Assembly (NCBI RefSeq): GCF_007827045.1
Contig: NZ_RPFW01000004.1
Location: 682,001 to 746,000, forward strand
Direction: 5' to 3'
Length of the DNA stretch: 64,000 nt
Origin: Trebonia kvetii
GTDB lineage: Bacteria > Actinomycetota > Actinomycetes > Streptosporangiales > Streptosporangiaceae
The position numbers were made by a program, and so were the translations under genes. Under the pieces are notes generated by a model. That model was not told the DNA's origin. It saw only the letters and a program-made list of their open reading frames with translations, and did no database searches. Shown here one piece after another: positions 49,049-58,016 of this stretch (within the stretch, counting starts at the first letter, position 1; every line of letters begins with the position of its first letter).

Positions 49049-49891
49049 ATGACAACACTGGACGGAAAGGTCATCCTGCTCACCGGCGCGACCGACGGGA
49101 TGGGCCGGGCCCTCGCGGCCGACCTGGCCCGTGCGGGCGCGACCGTGCTCGTCCACGGCCGTGATCCCGGCCGGATCGCGGCCACCGCTGTCGAGGTCGC
49201 GGAGGCGGCGCAGGAAGCAGGCAATAGCAGGGGCAGCACGCCCGCGGTGCGCAGCTACCAGGCGGACTTCGCTAGCCTCGCCGAGGTCCGCGCCCTTGCC
49301 GAGCAAGTACTGACAGCCGAGCCGAGGCTGGATGTCCTGGTGAACAACGCGGGCATCGGCGTCACGCAGCCGGGCGACGGCGCACGGCAGGAGAGCGCCG
49401 ACGGGATCGAACTGCGGTTCGCGGTCAACTATCTCGCCGGATACGTGCTCAGCAGGCTCCTGCTGCCGCTGCTTGTGTCGTCAGCGCCGTCCCGGATCGT
49501 TAACGTCGCCTCGATCGGCCAGCAGGCGATCGAGTTCGGCGACGTCCAGCTCACCGAGGGCTACGACGGGATGCGCGCCTACCGGCAGTCCAAGCTCGCG
49601 CAGGTGATGAACGCCTTCGATCTCGCGGCGGAGCTGAACGGTTTGGGCGTCACCGTCACCTCGCTGCATCCTGCCACGTTCATGCCGACCAAGGTGTCGC
49701 CCGCCCCGCCGGCCAGCACGATCGCGCAGGGCGTCGCGGCGACGTTCCGGCTGATCGCCGCGCCGGCGGAGCAGACGGGCACCGGGGGCTTCTTCAATGG
49801 CCTCGAAGAGGGCCGTGCCAACGACCAGGCCTACGACAGCGCAGCCCGCGCCCGTCTGCGCGAGATCTCCAGGGAACTGACCGGACTCTAA
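49049..49891 (+). CDS. SDR-family NAD(P)-dependent oxidoreductase
   Basis: ATG 49049 is preferred; GTG 49040 is 9 nt upstream. ~280 residues with the SDR motifs 'LLTGATDGMGRALAADLARAG' (cofactor loop), 'DVLVNNAGIG', 'VNVASIGQQ' (Ser) and 'YRQSKLAQ' (Tyr-x-x-x-Lys). The pattern 'RFAVNYLAGYVLSRLLLPLL' fits the retinol-dehydrogenase/WW-domain-oxidoreductase-like subgroup, which acts on lipophilic alcohols or ketones. The substrate is unknown. It is convergent with the LacI-type gene (18-nt gap). Confidence 0.9.
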   Translation: MTTLDGKVILLTGATDGMGRALAADLARAGATVLVHGRDPGRIAATAVEVAEAAQEAGNSRGSTPAVRSYQADFASLAEVRALAEQVLTAEPRLDVLVNNAGIGVTQPGDGARQESADGIELRFAVNYLAGYVLSRLLLPLLVSSAPSRIVNVASIGQQAIEFGDVQLTEGYDGMRAYRQSKLAQVMNAFDLAAELNGLGVTVTSLHPATFMPTKVSPAPPASTIAQGVAATFRLIAAPAEQTGTGGFFNGLEEGRANDQAYDSAARARLREISRELTGL

Positions 49892-49909
49892 CGAGGCCAG
49901 CAGCCAGCG

Positions 49910-51121
49910 TCAGGACCGAAGCTGGCGCACCGCGGACAGGTCGGTGACGCCGGCGAGCCGCCCGTCGCCCGCCTGGCAGCCGCAGCTCTCGCGGCACATC
50001 AGCCGCGTCGGCAGCGAGATATCGCGCTCGGCCGGCTCCTCGCGGCTGACCATGGAGTACAGCACCTCGAACGCGGTCTCGCCGAGTTCGCCTATCGGCT
50101 GCTTCACGGTGGTCAGCTGCGGGTGCATGTGCCTGGCCATCGGGATGTCGTCGAAGCCGGTGACGGCGACCTGGCCGGGCACGTCCACCCCCGACCTGCG
50201 CAGCGCGTAGATGACGCCGAGCGCGGTCTGGTCGTTGGCGCAGACGATGACACGGGGGAGCGGCGAGGCGGAGGCCATCAGCCGTTCCGTGACCACCGCC
50301 GCGCCCGCCGCGTAGTAGTTGCCCTGCCACTGCGGGCCGTAGTTCAGCACCGCGCCTGCCGCCTCGGCCTCCGTCTTCAGTGTCTGCAGCCGGGCCTGGC
50401 TGTCCGGGCTGTCGCTGTATCCGCTGAGGTAGCCGAGCGTCTTGTAGCCGTGGTCGTACAGCAGGTGCCTGGAAAGCGCCCGCATGCCCATCACGTTGTC
50501 GCTGCCCACGTTGGCCGTGGTGCGGCTCGGGATGCCCGCCAGGGTGACGATGGGGACCTGCCGCGAGATCTCGTCGATCTGGCCGGGTTCGAGCACTCCG
50601 TCGTGCAGGATCAGCCCGTCGCTCTTGCGGGCGATGGCGAGCACCCGGCGGCCCGCCTCGTGGTCGGTGATGTCCACCGAGCGCAGCAGCAGGTCGAAGC
50701 CGCGCCGCTGGGCGGCCCGCTCGACGCCCCTGTTGAGCATGTCGTGGAACTGCAGCGACTCGGTCTCGTCGGCGAACGCGTCATAGCCGAGCAGCCCCGC
50801 GGTGTCCCAGGCGCCCGCTGCCCCGGCCAGCAGCCACGGGCCGGCGATCGTGGAGCCAGCGGAAAGCGGCCGCCGCATCACCACGCCGACGACTTCCTTG
50901 AGCCGGACAGACAGCGCCCGCGCGGCGCTGTCCGGGACGTAGCCGAGTTCGATGACCGCCCGCTGCACCCGCTCCACGATCTCCGGACTGGGGTTACGCC
51001 GGCCGTTGAGTACACGCGACACCGAGGCGATGGAGACGCCGGCGGCCCTGGCCACGTCGTAGATCGTGGCCGCGGCCGGCCCGGGATTCGCTGGCGTTTC
51101 GACCTTAGCGTCGACCCTCAC
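49910..51121 (-). CDS. LacI-family transcriptional regulator
   Basis: 403 residues. The HTH is 'ATIYDVARAAGVSIASVSRVLNGRRNPSPEIVERVQRAVIELGYVPDSAARALS' (~18-72), including the hinge helix, followed by a periplasmic-binding-protein-like sensor ('VGVVMRRPLSAGST', 'GLILHDGVLEPGQIDEISRQVPIVTLAGI', 'DVPGQVAVTGFDDIPMARHMHPQLTTVKQPIGELG'). The effector is probably a sugar, but the nearest metabolic genes are not sugar genes. Two operator-like palindromes upstream (51170-51183 and 51213-51228) imply autoregulation. Confidence 0.93.
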   Translation of the reverse strand: MRVDAKVETPANPGPAAATIYDVARAAGVSIASVSRVLNGRRNPSPEIVERVQRAVIELGYVPDSAARALSVRLKEVVGVVMRRPLSAGSTIAGPWLLAGAAGAWDTAGLLGYDAFADETESLQFHDMLNRGVERAAQRRGFDLLLRSVDITDHEAGRRVLAIARKSDGLILHDGVLEPGQIDEISRQVPIVTLAGIPSRTTANVGSDNVMGMRALSRHLLYDHGYKTLGYLSGYSDSPDSQARLQTLKTEAEAAGAVLNYGPQWQGNYYAAGAAVVTERLMASASPLPRVIVCANDQTALGVIYALRRSGVDVPGQVAVTGFDDIPMARHMHPQLTTVKQPIGELGETAFEVLYSMVSREEPAERDISLPTRLMCRESCGCQAGDGRLAGVTDLSAVRQLRS

Positions 51122-51169
51122 CGCTCGTGCCTCCTGCTCTCGCCTGGCCCCGCGCTAGCCAAGGCCGGA

Positions 51170-51183
51170 GGTAAGCGCTTTCC
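51170..51183. promoter_or_regulatory. LacI-type operator O1 (GGTAAGCGCTTTCC)
   Basis: An imperfect palindrome with the TAAGCGCTT core typical of LacI-family operators, 49-62 nt upstream of the regulator start. Its centre is 44 bp from the second, perfect copy. Confidence 0.7.
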
Positions 51184-51212
51184 CGGCCGCGGTCGGGAGC
51201 CGGGCCGAGGGT

Positions 51213-51228
51213 CGGTAAGCGCTTACCG
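51213..51228. promoter_or_regulatory. LacI-type operator O2 (CGGTAAGCGCTTACCG)
   Basis: A perfect 16-bp palindrome with central CG, the classic LacI-family operator shape. The spacing of about four helical turns from the other copy would let a LacI tetramer loop the DNA over the regulator's promoter. Confidence 0.8.
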
Positions 51229-51291
51229 GACGTCGCGTGGAAGCAACTGTACGACGGTGCGCGCGCTGTCTCAACCCGAGACCCGGGCAAT

Positions 51292-51307
51292 GTTACGGCA
51301 ATGTGAC
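51292..51307. promoter_or_regulatory. Candidate GlnR half-box GTTAC-N6-GTGAC
   Basis: Matches the a-site/b-site layout of actinobacterial GlnR boxes (GTnAC-N6-GaAAC) in the a-site, with a weaker b-site. It lies ~270 nt upstream of the ammonium transporter gene. Confidence 0.4.
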
Positions 51308-51415
51308 GCCGCACTGGCGGTGCCGTATATCGGCATAAGTAGGTCAAGAGCCCCGGACGTCGCGACACATTCATGAAACATCGCGCCGTTTATGACCTGG
51401 TGCATTACCGCCGGC

Positions 51416-51442
51416 GTAACGAACGGGAAATGCCGTCGAAAC
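51416..51442 (+). promoter_or_regulatory. Candidate GlnR box GTAAC-N6-GAAAT-N6-GAAAC
   Basis: Three 5-bp sites at exact 11-bp periodicity lie 131-157 nt upstream of the ammonium transporter start. GlnR of Streptomyces and Mycobacterium binds GTnAC and GaAAC sites spaced by 6 nt. A further GAAAC is at 51453-51457. Nitrogen-limitation control of the transporter is inferred. Confidence 0.55.
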
Positions 51443-51572
51443 CCGCGTATGGGAAACATGAACCGTTGCGCAGAAGAACGCGGAACGGCCGGGGCGGGAT
51501 AAGCAACCCGGGGGGCGACCCTGGAACCCGAGAGGCCCTTCCTATCAGGCAGCCCCTGGAGGAGCGAACACA

Positions 51573-53027
51573 GTGATTCCTTACCCTACCTGGCTGAGCG
51601 CGGGAGATAACGCCTGGCAGATGACGGCGGCGACGCTGGTCGGGCTGATGTCGATCCCGGCGCTTGCCGTGCTTTACGGCGGCCTGGTGCAGAAGAAGTG
51701 GGCCATGAACACCACGTTGATGGTGTTCGTGACCTTCTGCCTGGTCCTCATCACCTGGGTGCTGTGGGCCTACAAGATGGGCTTCGGCACGACGCTGGTC
51801 CATTTCGGCAGCGTCAACGTGCTCGGTGATCCGCGCTCCATCCTGGGCGCGAACGCGCTGACAGGCCAGGCGGACATCCCCAATGTCGATGCCGCGATGC
51901 CCGGGTACGCGGCGACGAAGGCCGGCCAGATTCTCAACACCGGATTCAAGCTGCCCGGCGCGTCCGTCGAGTACTTCCAGTTCGTATTCGCCGCGATCAC
52001 CCCAATCCTGTTTATCGGCTCGGTGCTCGGCCGGGTCAGCTTCAAGGCGTGGATGATCTTCGTGCCGCTGTGGATCACCTTTGCCTACGCGGTCAACGCC
52101 TTCCTGCTGTGGGGCGGCGGCTACTGGGCGGCCAAGGGCGCGCTCGACTTCTCCGGTGGTTACGTCATCCACCTGGCGGCGGGCGTCTCCGGCTTCGTGT
52201 CCGCGGCGATCATCGGGCCGCGCCTCAAGCGCGACCGGGAGAAGGCGGTGCCGAACAACCTGCTGTTCGTCGCGCTGGGCGCCGGCATCCTGTGGCTTGG
52301 CTGGAACGGCTTCAACGGCGGAGACCCGTACTTCGCGGGCTCGAACGCGGCCGCCGCCATCGTCAACACCAACCTGGCGACCGCAGTGGCCATGATGACC
52401 TGGATCATCATGGACATGGGCTTCTCCAAGGACAAGAAGCCGACCTTCCTCGGCGGCCTCAACGGCATGATCTGCGGTCTCGTCGGCATCACGCCTGCCG
52501 CCGGCTTCGTCAACGGCTTCGGCGCGATCATCATCGGCCTTGTTGCCTCGGCGGTCGTCTGGGTCGCCTGGTACACGCTGCCGAAGTACGTCTGGCCGTT
52601 CAACAAGGTGGACGACGCGCTCGGCGTCATCTACACGCACGGCATCGCCGGCCTGCTCGGCGGCCTGCTCGTGGGCGTACTCGCGGACCCGAACATCATC
52701 GAGTACCCGGCGGCCAAGGGCGGTACGGCGTTCGCCGGCGCCGGCTGGCTGTGGGGTCATCACCCGCACCAGCTGCTCGTGCAGTTCCTCGCCGCCCTGA
52801 CGATCATCGTCTGGGACGGCCTGGTCACCGCGGCCATCTGGATGATCATCAAGTACGTCTTCCGCATCAAGCTCCGCTTCGACGACGCGGAGCTCGAGGT
52901 CGGCGACGTGGCGGTCCACGGCGAGGAGGCCTACCCGATGGAGGACGTCCTCACCAGCAAGATCAGCATCACTGCGGCGGCCGAGGCCTCGCCGACGACC
53001 GAGGAGCCGGTCCGCATCGACGACTAG
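51573..53027 (+). CDS. amt: Ammonium transporter (Amt family)
   Basis: GTG 51573 after CTGGAGGAGCG. 484 residues with eleven TM helices. Amt landmarks are 'VGLMSIPALAVLYGGLVQKKWAMN', 'FTFC'-like helix 3, 'DFSGGYVIHLAAGVSGFVSA' (first pore His in 'YVIHLAAG'), 'LWLGWNGFNGG' and 'YTHGIAGLLGGLLVGVLA' (second pore His). It conducts ammonium/ammonia into the cell. The C-terminal tail is long and acidic. No glnB/glnK follows, unlike many actinobacterial amt operons; a strong terminator comes next. Confidence 0.95.
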   Translation: MIPYPTWLSAGDNAWQMTAATLVGLMSIPALAVLYGGLVQKKWAMNTTLMVFVTFCLVLITWVLWAYKMGFGTTLVHFGSVNVLGDPRSILGANALTGQADIPNVDAAMPGYAATKAGQILNTGFKLPGASVEYFQFVFAAITPILFIGSVLGRVSFKAWMIFVPLWITFAYAVNAFLLWGGGYWAAKGALDFSGGYVIHLAAGVSGFVSAAIIGPRLKRDREKAVPNNLLFVALGAGILWLGWNGFNGGDPYFAGSNAAAAIVNTNLATAVAMMTWIIMDMGFSKDKKPTFLGGLNGMICGLVGITPAAGFVNGFGAIIIGLVASAVVWVAWYTLPKYVWPFNKVDDALGVIYTHGIAGLLGGLLVGVLADPNIIEYPAAKGGTAFAGAGWLWGHHPHQLLVQFLAALTIIVWDGLVTAAIWMIIKYVFRIKLRFDDAELEVGDVAVHGEEAYPMEDVLTSKISITAAAEASPTTEEPVRIDD

Positions 53028-53065
53028 GCAAGGGACTCGCGCTACGTTGCGGCCGTAGCGAGAGC

Positions 53066-53111
53066 GAGCCGCGGTCCAGGCAGCCGAAAACGGTTGCCTG
53101 GACCGCGGCTC
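53066..53111 (+). terminator. Terminator of the amt gene
   Basis: A 17-bp perfect stem (53066-53082 / 53095-53111) is extended by a G-U and CCG/CGG around an AAAA loop. It lies 39 nt after the amt stop. Confidence 0.85.
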
Positions 53112-53253
53112 ATCGGCATGTCCGGGCACTGTCCTGTGTAACGGCGAGCGTTGGCTACCGTTAATGCTGGCACCGGCGAGGGTACGCCCGCCGGTGCAGG
53201 TACGGCCAGTAAGGCCGCGAGCACGGCCAGCAAGACCGCAAGGATGGAGCGCT

Positions 53254-54120
53254 GTGAATCCCGTCGTCATGACCGTCACGCTGGTCACCGAGGACGGCGT
53301 CCTGATCGACGCCGTGCACCTGCCCGCCAGGGGCAAGACCGGCGCGCTGGGACCCGACGGAGAACTCATCGCGCCGCAGGTGCCCGCCGAGCAGCGGGAC
53401 CTGGCGATCGTCATCGCGCACGGGTTCACCATGAGCTGGCAGCGCCCGCTGACCTGGAACCTGGTGCGCCGGTTCAACGAGCACGCGGGCGTGGTCACCT
53501 TTGACTTCCGCGGCCACGGCCGCTCCACCGGGCTGTCCACGCTCGGCGACAAGGAGGTCTACGACCTCGACGTGGCTGTCAGGTACGCCCGCGAGCTCGG
53601 CTACCGGCGGGTCGTCACGGTCGGCTTCTCGATGGGCGGTTCCGTGGTGCTGCGGCACGCCGCACTGTGCGGCGGCGTCAACGCGGTGGTCTCGGTCAGC
53701 GGCCCCGGCCGCTGGTTCTACCGCGGCACCGTCGCGATGCGCCGGGTGCACCTGGCGGCGGAGAAGCGCCTTGGCCGCGCGTTCACCAAGCGTGTGCTCA
53801 ACACGCGGATCTCGCCGGACGGCTGGCCCACGCCCGACCCGCTGCCGCCCGCCGCGGCCGCCGCCCGCATCGCCCCGGTGCCGCTGCTTATCGTGCACGG
53901 CGACGCGGACATCTACTTCCCGCCCGACCACGGCAGGCAGCTCTATGACGCCGCCGCCGAGCCGAAGGAGCTGTGGCTGCTCCCCGGCTTCGGCCACGCG
54001 GAACGGCACACCGACGACGCCCTGGTGGACAGGATAGCCGCCTGGGCGGACACCGCCGCCGCGGCCTACCAGGCCGGAGGCGCGCCAAGCAGGGCGCAGG
54101 AACAGCAGCCGGCGAGCTAA
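53254..54120 (+). CDS. Alpha/beta hydrolase
   Basis: GTG 53254 with AAGGATGGAG upstream is preferred over the in-frame codon at 53164, which would add an Arg/Pro-rich leader. ~288 residues: oxyanion region 'VIAHGFTMSW', nucleophile elbow 'VGFSMGGSVVL' (Ser), acid in 'LLIVHGDADIYFPPDHG' (Asp) and catalytic His in 'LPGFGHAERH'. Features match lysophospholipase-like/monoacyl hydrolases, with 'TFDFRGHGRSTG'. The substrate is not predicted. It is convergent with guaB1. Confidence 0.9.
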   Translation: MNPVVMTVTLVTEDGVLIDAVHLPARGKTGALGPDGELIAPQVPAEQRDLAIVIAHGFTMSWQRPLTWNLVRRFNEHAGVVTFDFRGHGRSTGLSTLGDKEVYDLDVAVRYARELGYRRVVTVGFSMGGSVVLRHAALCGGVNAVVSVSGPGRWFYRGTVAMRRVHLAAEKRLGRAFTKRVLNTRISPDGWPTPDPLPPAAAAARIAPVPLLIVHGDADIYFPPDHGRQLYDAAAEPKELWLLPGFGHAERHTDDALVDRIAAWADTAAAAYQAGGAPSRAQEQQPAS

Positions 54121-54163
54121 AGGCATGTCGATCCCGAACGGGTTGGGCTAACTCCCGCACCCC

Positions 54164-55612
54164 TCACCAGCTCGTCGGGACCGGCATGCCCTCGGTGTAG
54201 CCGGACGCGCTCTGCACCCCGATGACCGCGCGCTCGGCGAACGAGGCGAGGTCCTCCGCGCCCGCGTAGGTGCACGAGGACCGCACGCCGGCCACGATCA
54301 TGTCGAGCAGGTCCTCAACGCCCGGCCGGTCCGCGTCCAGGTACATCCGGGCCGAGGAGATGCCCTCCTCGAACAGTTCCTTGCGCGCCCGTTCGTAGGC
54401 CGAGTCCGAGGCGGTGCGCACCCGCACCGCGCGTGCCGACGCCATGCCGAAGCTCTCCTTGTACAGCCGCCCTGAGGAGTCGCGGAACGTGTCGCCTGGC
54501 GACTCGTAGGTGCCCGCGAACCACGATCCGATCATCACCGACGACGCGCCGGCGGCGAGCGCGAGCGCGACGTCGCGCGGGTGCCGCACGCCGCCGTCCG
54601 CCCACACGTGCGCGCCGAGGTCGGCGGCCGCCGTGGAGCATTCGAGCACCGCGGAGAACTGCGGGCGGCCCACGCCCGTCATCATCCGGGTGGTGCACAT
54701 CGCGCCGGGCCCGACGCCGACCTTGATGATGTCCGCGCCCGCCTCGGCCAGGTCCGCCACGCCCTGCGCGGTGACCACGTTGCCCGCCACCACCGGCACC
54801 GACGGCGATAGCCCGCGGATCGCGCGCAGCGCGGCGAGCATCTTGTCCTGGTGCCCGTGCGCGGTGTCCACGACGAGCACGTCGATCTCGGCGTCGAGCA
54901 GTTGCTTGGCCTTCGCCGCGACATCGCCGTTGACGCCGACCGCCGCGCCGATCCGCAGCCTGCCGCGCCTGTCGGTGGCGGGCGAGTAGAGGGTGGCGCG
55001 CAGCGCCCCGGTGCGGGTCAGGATGCCGGTGCACTCGCCGGACGGCGCGACCACGGGGGCGAGCCGGTGCCGCCCCGTGTGCAGCAGGTCGAACGCCTGC
55101 GCGGGCTCGATGCCGGCCGGCAGCGTGAACGGGTCGGCGGACATCACGGTGGACAGCTGGGCGAACCGGTCCGCCCCCGCGCAGTCCGCCTCGGTGACCA
55201 CACCGACAGGCGCGCCGCCGGCGCCGGTGACGATCACCGCGCCGTGCGCCCGCTTGGGCAGCAGGGCCAGCGCCTCGCCGACGGTGTCTGATGGCCCGAG
55301 GGTGATGGCGGTGTCGGCGACCAGGTCTCTGCTCTTCACCCAGGCCACCACGTCGGCGACGACGTCGCCGGGAATGTCCTGCGGCAGGATCGCGAGCCCG
55401 CCGCGCCGCGCGATCGTCTCCGCCATCCGGCGGCCGGATACGGCGGTCATGTTGGCCGCGACGATCGGGATGGTGGCGCCGCTGCCGTCTCTGGCGGCGA
55501 GGTCCACGTCGAGCCGGGAGCCGACGGCGGACCGCCCGGGCACCATGAAGACGTCGCTGTAGGTCAGGTCGGTCGCTGGCGAGGTGTCATGAAGAAAACG
55601 CACGTTATTCAT
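54164..55612 (-). CDS. guaB1: GuaB1-type IMP dehydrogenase-related protein (probable GMP reductase)
   Basis: 482 residues of the IMPDH/GMPR barrel, with two CBS motifs (~95-215) inserted between 'LAILPQDIPGDVVADVVAWVKSRDLVAD' and 'RRGRLRIGAAVGVNGDVAAKAKQLLDAEIDVLVVDTAHGHQDKM'. The catalytic Cys loop is 'VGVGPGAMCTTRMMTGVGRPQ' and the flap region follows 'GSWFAGTYESPGD'. The mycobacterial GuaB1 homologue is reported to act as a GMP reductase rather than an IMP dehydrogenase. Stand-alone location is normal for this gene. Confidence 0.92.
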   Translation of the reverse strand: MNNVRFLHDTSPATDLTYSDVFMVPGRSAVGSRLDVDLAARDGSGATIPIVAANMTAVSGRRMAETIARRGGLAILPQDIPGDVVADVVAWVKSRDLVADTAITLGPSDTVGEALALLPKRAHGAVIVTGAGGAPVGVVTEADCAGADRFAQLSTVMSADPFTLPAGIEPAQAFDLLHTGRHRLAPVVAPSGECTGILTRTGALRATLYSPATDRRGRLRIGAAVGVNGDVAAKAKQLLDAEIDVLVVDTAHGHQDKMLAALRAIRGLSPSVPVVAGNVVTAQGVADLAEAGADIIKVGVGPGAMCTTRMMTGVGRPQFSAVLECSTAAADLGAHVWADGGVRHPRDVALALAAGASSVMIGSWFAGTYESPGDTFRDSSGRLYKESFGMASARAVRVRTASDSAYERARKELFEEGISSARMYLDADRPGVEDLLDMIVAGVRSSCTYAGAEDLASFAERAVIGVQSASGYTEGMPVPTSW

Positions 55613-55707
55613 TGTTACCCGATCGGGGCCCCGGCCAACTCATCGGCCGCACTCCATCCGGATAACAGCAACAGGCGCGGAGCGCCAGCGGAAGGCGGAG
55701 CGCGAAG

Positions 55708-56448
55708 TTACGGGACGATCAGGCCGAAGGCGGCGAACATGATGTCCGCGATCTTGTCCGACATCATGTCCTCCGGCAGCTGCACCTCGGTGGTGATGAC
55801 GAAGTTGACCCGCTCGAGCATCATCAGGCAGGCGAACGCGGTCAGCTCCGGGTTCTCTTGGTGGTGTCCCGCCGCGACGGCGGCCGCCGTCATCCCGGTG
55901 GTCATCGCCTCGGTGATGCTGAAGAACAGCTGCAGCCCCTCGGCGTACATCTCGCCAGGCGCGTTCGCGGAGCTGAGCGTGCGCAGCACCGTTCCGTGCG
56001 CGGCGTAGCCGGCGGAGAACTTGCGCACCCACTCGCGCAGCAGCCGCAGTCCGGTGCCGTCGCTGGTGACCACCGGAAAGTCGCCGGCGACTATCTCCAT
56101 GTCGTGCAGGGCGTCCCGCAGCAGCGCCTTGAACAGGTCTTCCTTGTTCGCGAAGTACAGGTAGAAGGTCCCGTGCGAGATCCCCGCCCGCTTCACCACG
56201 TCATCGACGCGAACCCCGTTGAATCCGCGCTCCTCAAACTCGATCATGCCGGCCTCGAGCAGCTTGCGCACGGTCTCCCTGCCCTGTGCGCGCAGCTCGC
56301 GGTCTTGCGCGGGCGTGCCGCCGCCGAGCGACGGCCGTCCCTGCGGTTTGCGTGGTATGCGACCCGCTCCGCGCTTGGGGCCAGAACCGTGCTGCTGACC
56401 CGCGCCGGCTCCCGCCTGTGCGGGACTCCGGTCTGCCTCCTGCGTCAT
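55708..56448 (-). CDS. TetR-family transcriptional regulator
   Basis: 246 residues; a ~55-residue Gly/Pro/Arg-rich N-terminal extension precedes the HTH ('VRKLLEAGMIEFEERGFNGVRVDDVVKRAGISHGTFYLYFANKEDLFKALL'). The helical ligand domain is unspecific, with 'VNFVITTEVQLPEDMMSDKIADIMFAAFGLI' at the end. The divergent neighbour is the SLT-domain protein (165-nt gap); no operator is obvious there. Target and effector are unknown. Confidence 0.92.
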   Translation of the reverse strand: MTQEADRSPAQAGAGAGQQHGSGPKRGAGRIPRKPQGRPSLGGGTPAQDRELRAQGRETVRKLLEAGMIEFEERGFNGVRVDDVVKRAGISHGTFYLYFANKEDLFKALLRDALHDMEIVAGDFPVVTSDGTGLRLLREWVRKFSAGYAAHGTVLRTLSSANAPGEMYAEGLQLFFSITEAMTTGMTAAAVAAGHHQENPELTAFACLMMLERVNFVITTEVQLPEDMMSDKIADIMFAAFGLIVP

Positions 56449-56612
56449 AGTCGAAGAGTAGCCGTACGCGCGACAGTTACTGTGATTACCGTCGGAAGCG
56501 GCCGCCAGCCCCGTGGGATCGGCGGTGTGATCGGCAGGGCGATCAGCCGGATCCCGCCGTCGGCGGAGGGCGCGCGGTGACCCGGTCCGGCGCTTTGTAG
56601 AGTTGATGCACT

Positions 56613-57854
56613 GTGAGGCTGCCGACCATACGCCGCCGATCGTTGCCGACCGTCGCCGGGGGCGGGCTGGTGGCGGTCGCTGCCGCCATCGCCGTCTGCG
56701 TCGCCGCGCTCAGCGGCGCCAGCGGGGGTGCGAGCGACCAGTCCGCCGGCCGCACCAGTGCCGCATCGGCGGGCCGTGCTGCCCGGTCCGCGACGCCCGC
56801 CGACCCCGCTAGCCCTGCCAGCCTGGCCAGCACCGCCAGCACGCCGAGCGGCACCGGCAAGCCGCACGGCCGGGCCTCCGGCCTGAAGGGCGGCAACCCG
56901 ACGCGCCTGGTGGTGCCCGACGTGATCGCCTCGGTGCCCGGCGGAGTCACCAGGGCGGACCTGGCCAGGCTCAGGAAGATCGACGGCGTCCGCGCGGTGC
57001 TCGCCATCGACGGCGCGCGGATCACGGTCAACGGGAAGCAGCTGACCGTGCTCGCCGCACCCGAGGCCGCGTTCCGCCCCTGGACGCCGCCCACGACGGC
57101 GTCCAGCGCGCAGGTGTGGTCCGCGTTCCGTGCCGGGCAGCTGATCACGACCAAGAAGGCGGCGGCGGGCGCCAAGCTGGTCAACGGCAGCGACTACCCG
57201 GTGAGCGCGGCGACGAGCACGCGGATCACCGAGGGCGGCACGGCGCTGCTCGGGGTGGCGGGCGTCGACGGCGTCGTCAACGCCGCCGAGGGCAGCAAGC
57301 TGGGCCTGGTCAGGAACGTCGCGGTGCTCGTCAACGCGCCGGCCGCCGACGTGACCACCCTGGCCGGACAGGTGCGGGCGGCGCTCGGGGCGAGCGCGAA
57401 GGTGGTCAGGCTGGTCCCGGTGCGGGTCTCGACCCAGCTGCCGGTGGACAGCACGCCGCCGACCGGCCGCCCGACCAGTTACCTGCAGCTGTTCCAGGAG
57501 TCCGCCGCGCAGTACTGCCCCGGCCTGTCCTGGACGGTTCTCGCCGCGATCGGCCAGATCGAGTCCGCCGACGGCCAGAACATGGGCCCGTCGACCGCCG
57601 GCGCGCTCGGCCCGATGCAGTTCCTGCCCTCGACCTGGAAGATCTGGGGCATCACCGGGTTCGGCGACACCGGCAAGCCGGACATCATGAACCCGTTCGA
57701 CGCCGTGCCGAGCGCCGCCCGCCTGCTGTGCGCGGACGGCGCGGCCACCGGCGGCGACGGGCTCCGCCGGGCGATCTTCGGCTACAACCACGCCAACTGG
57801 TACGTCGACGAGGTGCTCACCCTGGCCGCCGAGTACGCCCGCGAGTTCGGCTAA
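56613..57854 (+). CDS. Secreted lytic-transglycosylase-like (SLT domain) protein
   Basis: GTG 56613. 413 residues: an N-terminal Sec signal/TM ('VAGGGLVAVAAAIAVCVAALSGA'), a Ser/Ala/Thr-rich linker, a middle domain (~90-280) of unknown fold, then an SLT-like lysozyme domain: 'CPGLSWTVLAAIGQIESADGQNMGPSTAGALGPMQFLPSTWKIWGITGFGDTG' with the catalytic Glu (IESADGQN) and 'GPMQFLPSTW' signature. It ends 'AIFGYNHANWYVDEVLTLA'. It cleaves peptidoglycan glycan strands outside the membrane. The middle region may be a regulatory or binding domain. Confidence 0.9.
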   Translation: MRLPTIRRRSLPTVAGGGLVAVAAAIAVCVAALSGASGGASDQSAGRTSAASAGRAARSATPADPASPASLASTASTPSGTGKPHGRASGLKGGNPTRLVVPDVIASVPGGVTRADLARLRKIDGVRAVLAIDGARITVNGKQLTVLAAPEAAFRPWTPPTTASSAQVWSAFRAGQLITTKKAAAGAKLVNGSDYPVSAATSTRITEGGTALLGVAGVDGVVNAAEGSKLGLVRNVAVLVNAPAADVTTLAGQVRAALGASAKVVRLVPVRVSTQLPVDSTPPTGRPTSYLQLFQESAAQYCPGLSWTVLAAIGQIESADGQNMGPSTAGALGPMQFLPSTWKIWGITGFGDTGKPDIMNPFDAVPSAARLLCADGAATGGDGLRRAIFGYNHANWYVDEVLTLAAEYAREFG

Positions 57855-57880
57855 CCCGGGCAGCTTGCCGAAGTCGCCAT

Positions 57881-57940
57881 CTGCCGCCCAAGGTCATGAT
57901 CTATCTGCCCAAGTCATGAGCTGCCGCCCAAAGCTATATC
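57881..57940 (+). repeat. Three tandem 20-nt imperfect repeats
   Basis: The units CTGCCGCCCAAGGTCATGAT, CTATCTGCCCAAGTCATGAG and CTGCCGCCCAAAGCTATATC lie back to back downstream of the SLT gene and ~75 nt ahead of the amidohydrolase start. A TTGACA-like element follows at 57955-57960. They may be iterons or a decayed coding or operator repeat. Confidence 0.55.
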
Positions 57941-58016
57941 GATCGTCAAAAGCATTGACAAAGACTCTTACCAGATGATCTGCTGTGCCCCGCAGCGGAC
58001 ATCGTGGAGGGTCGAA

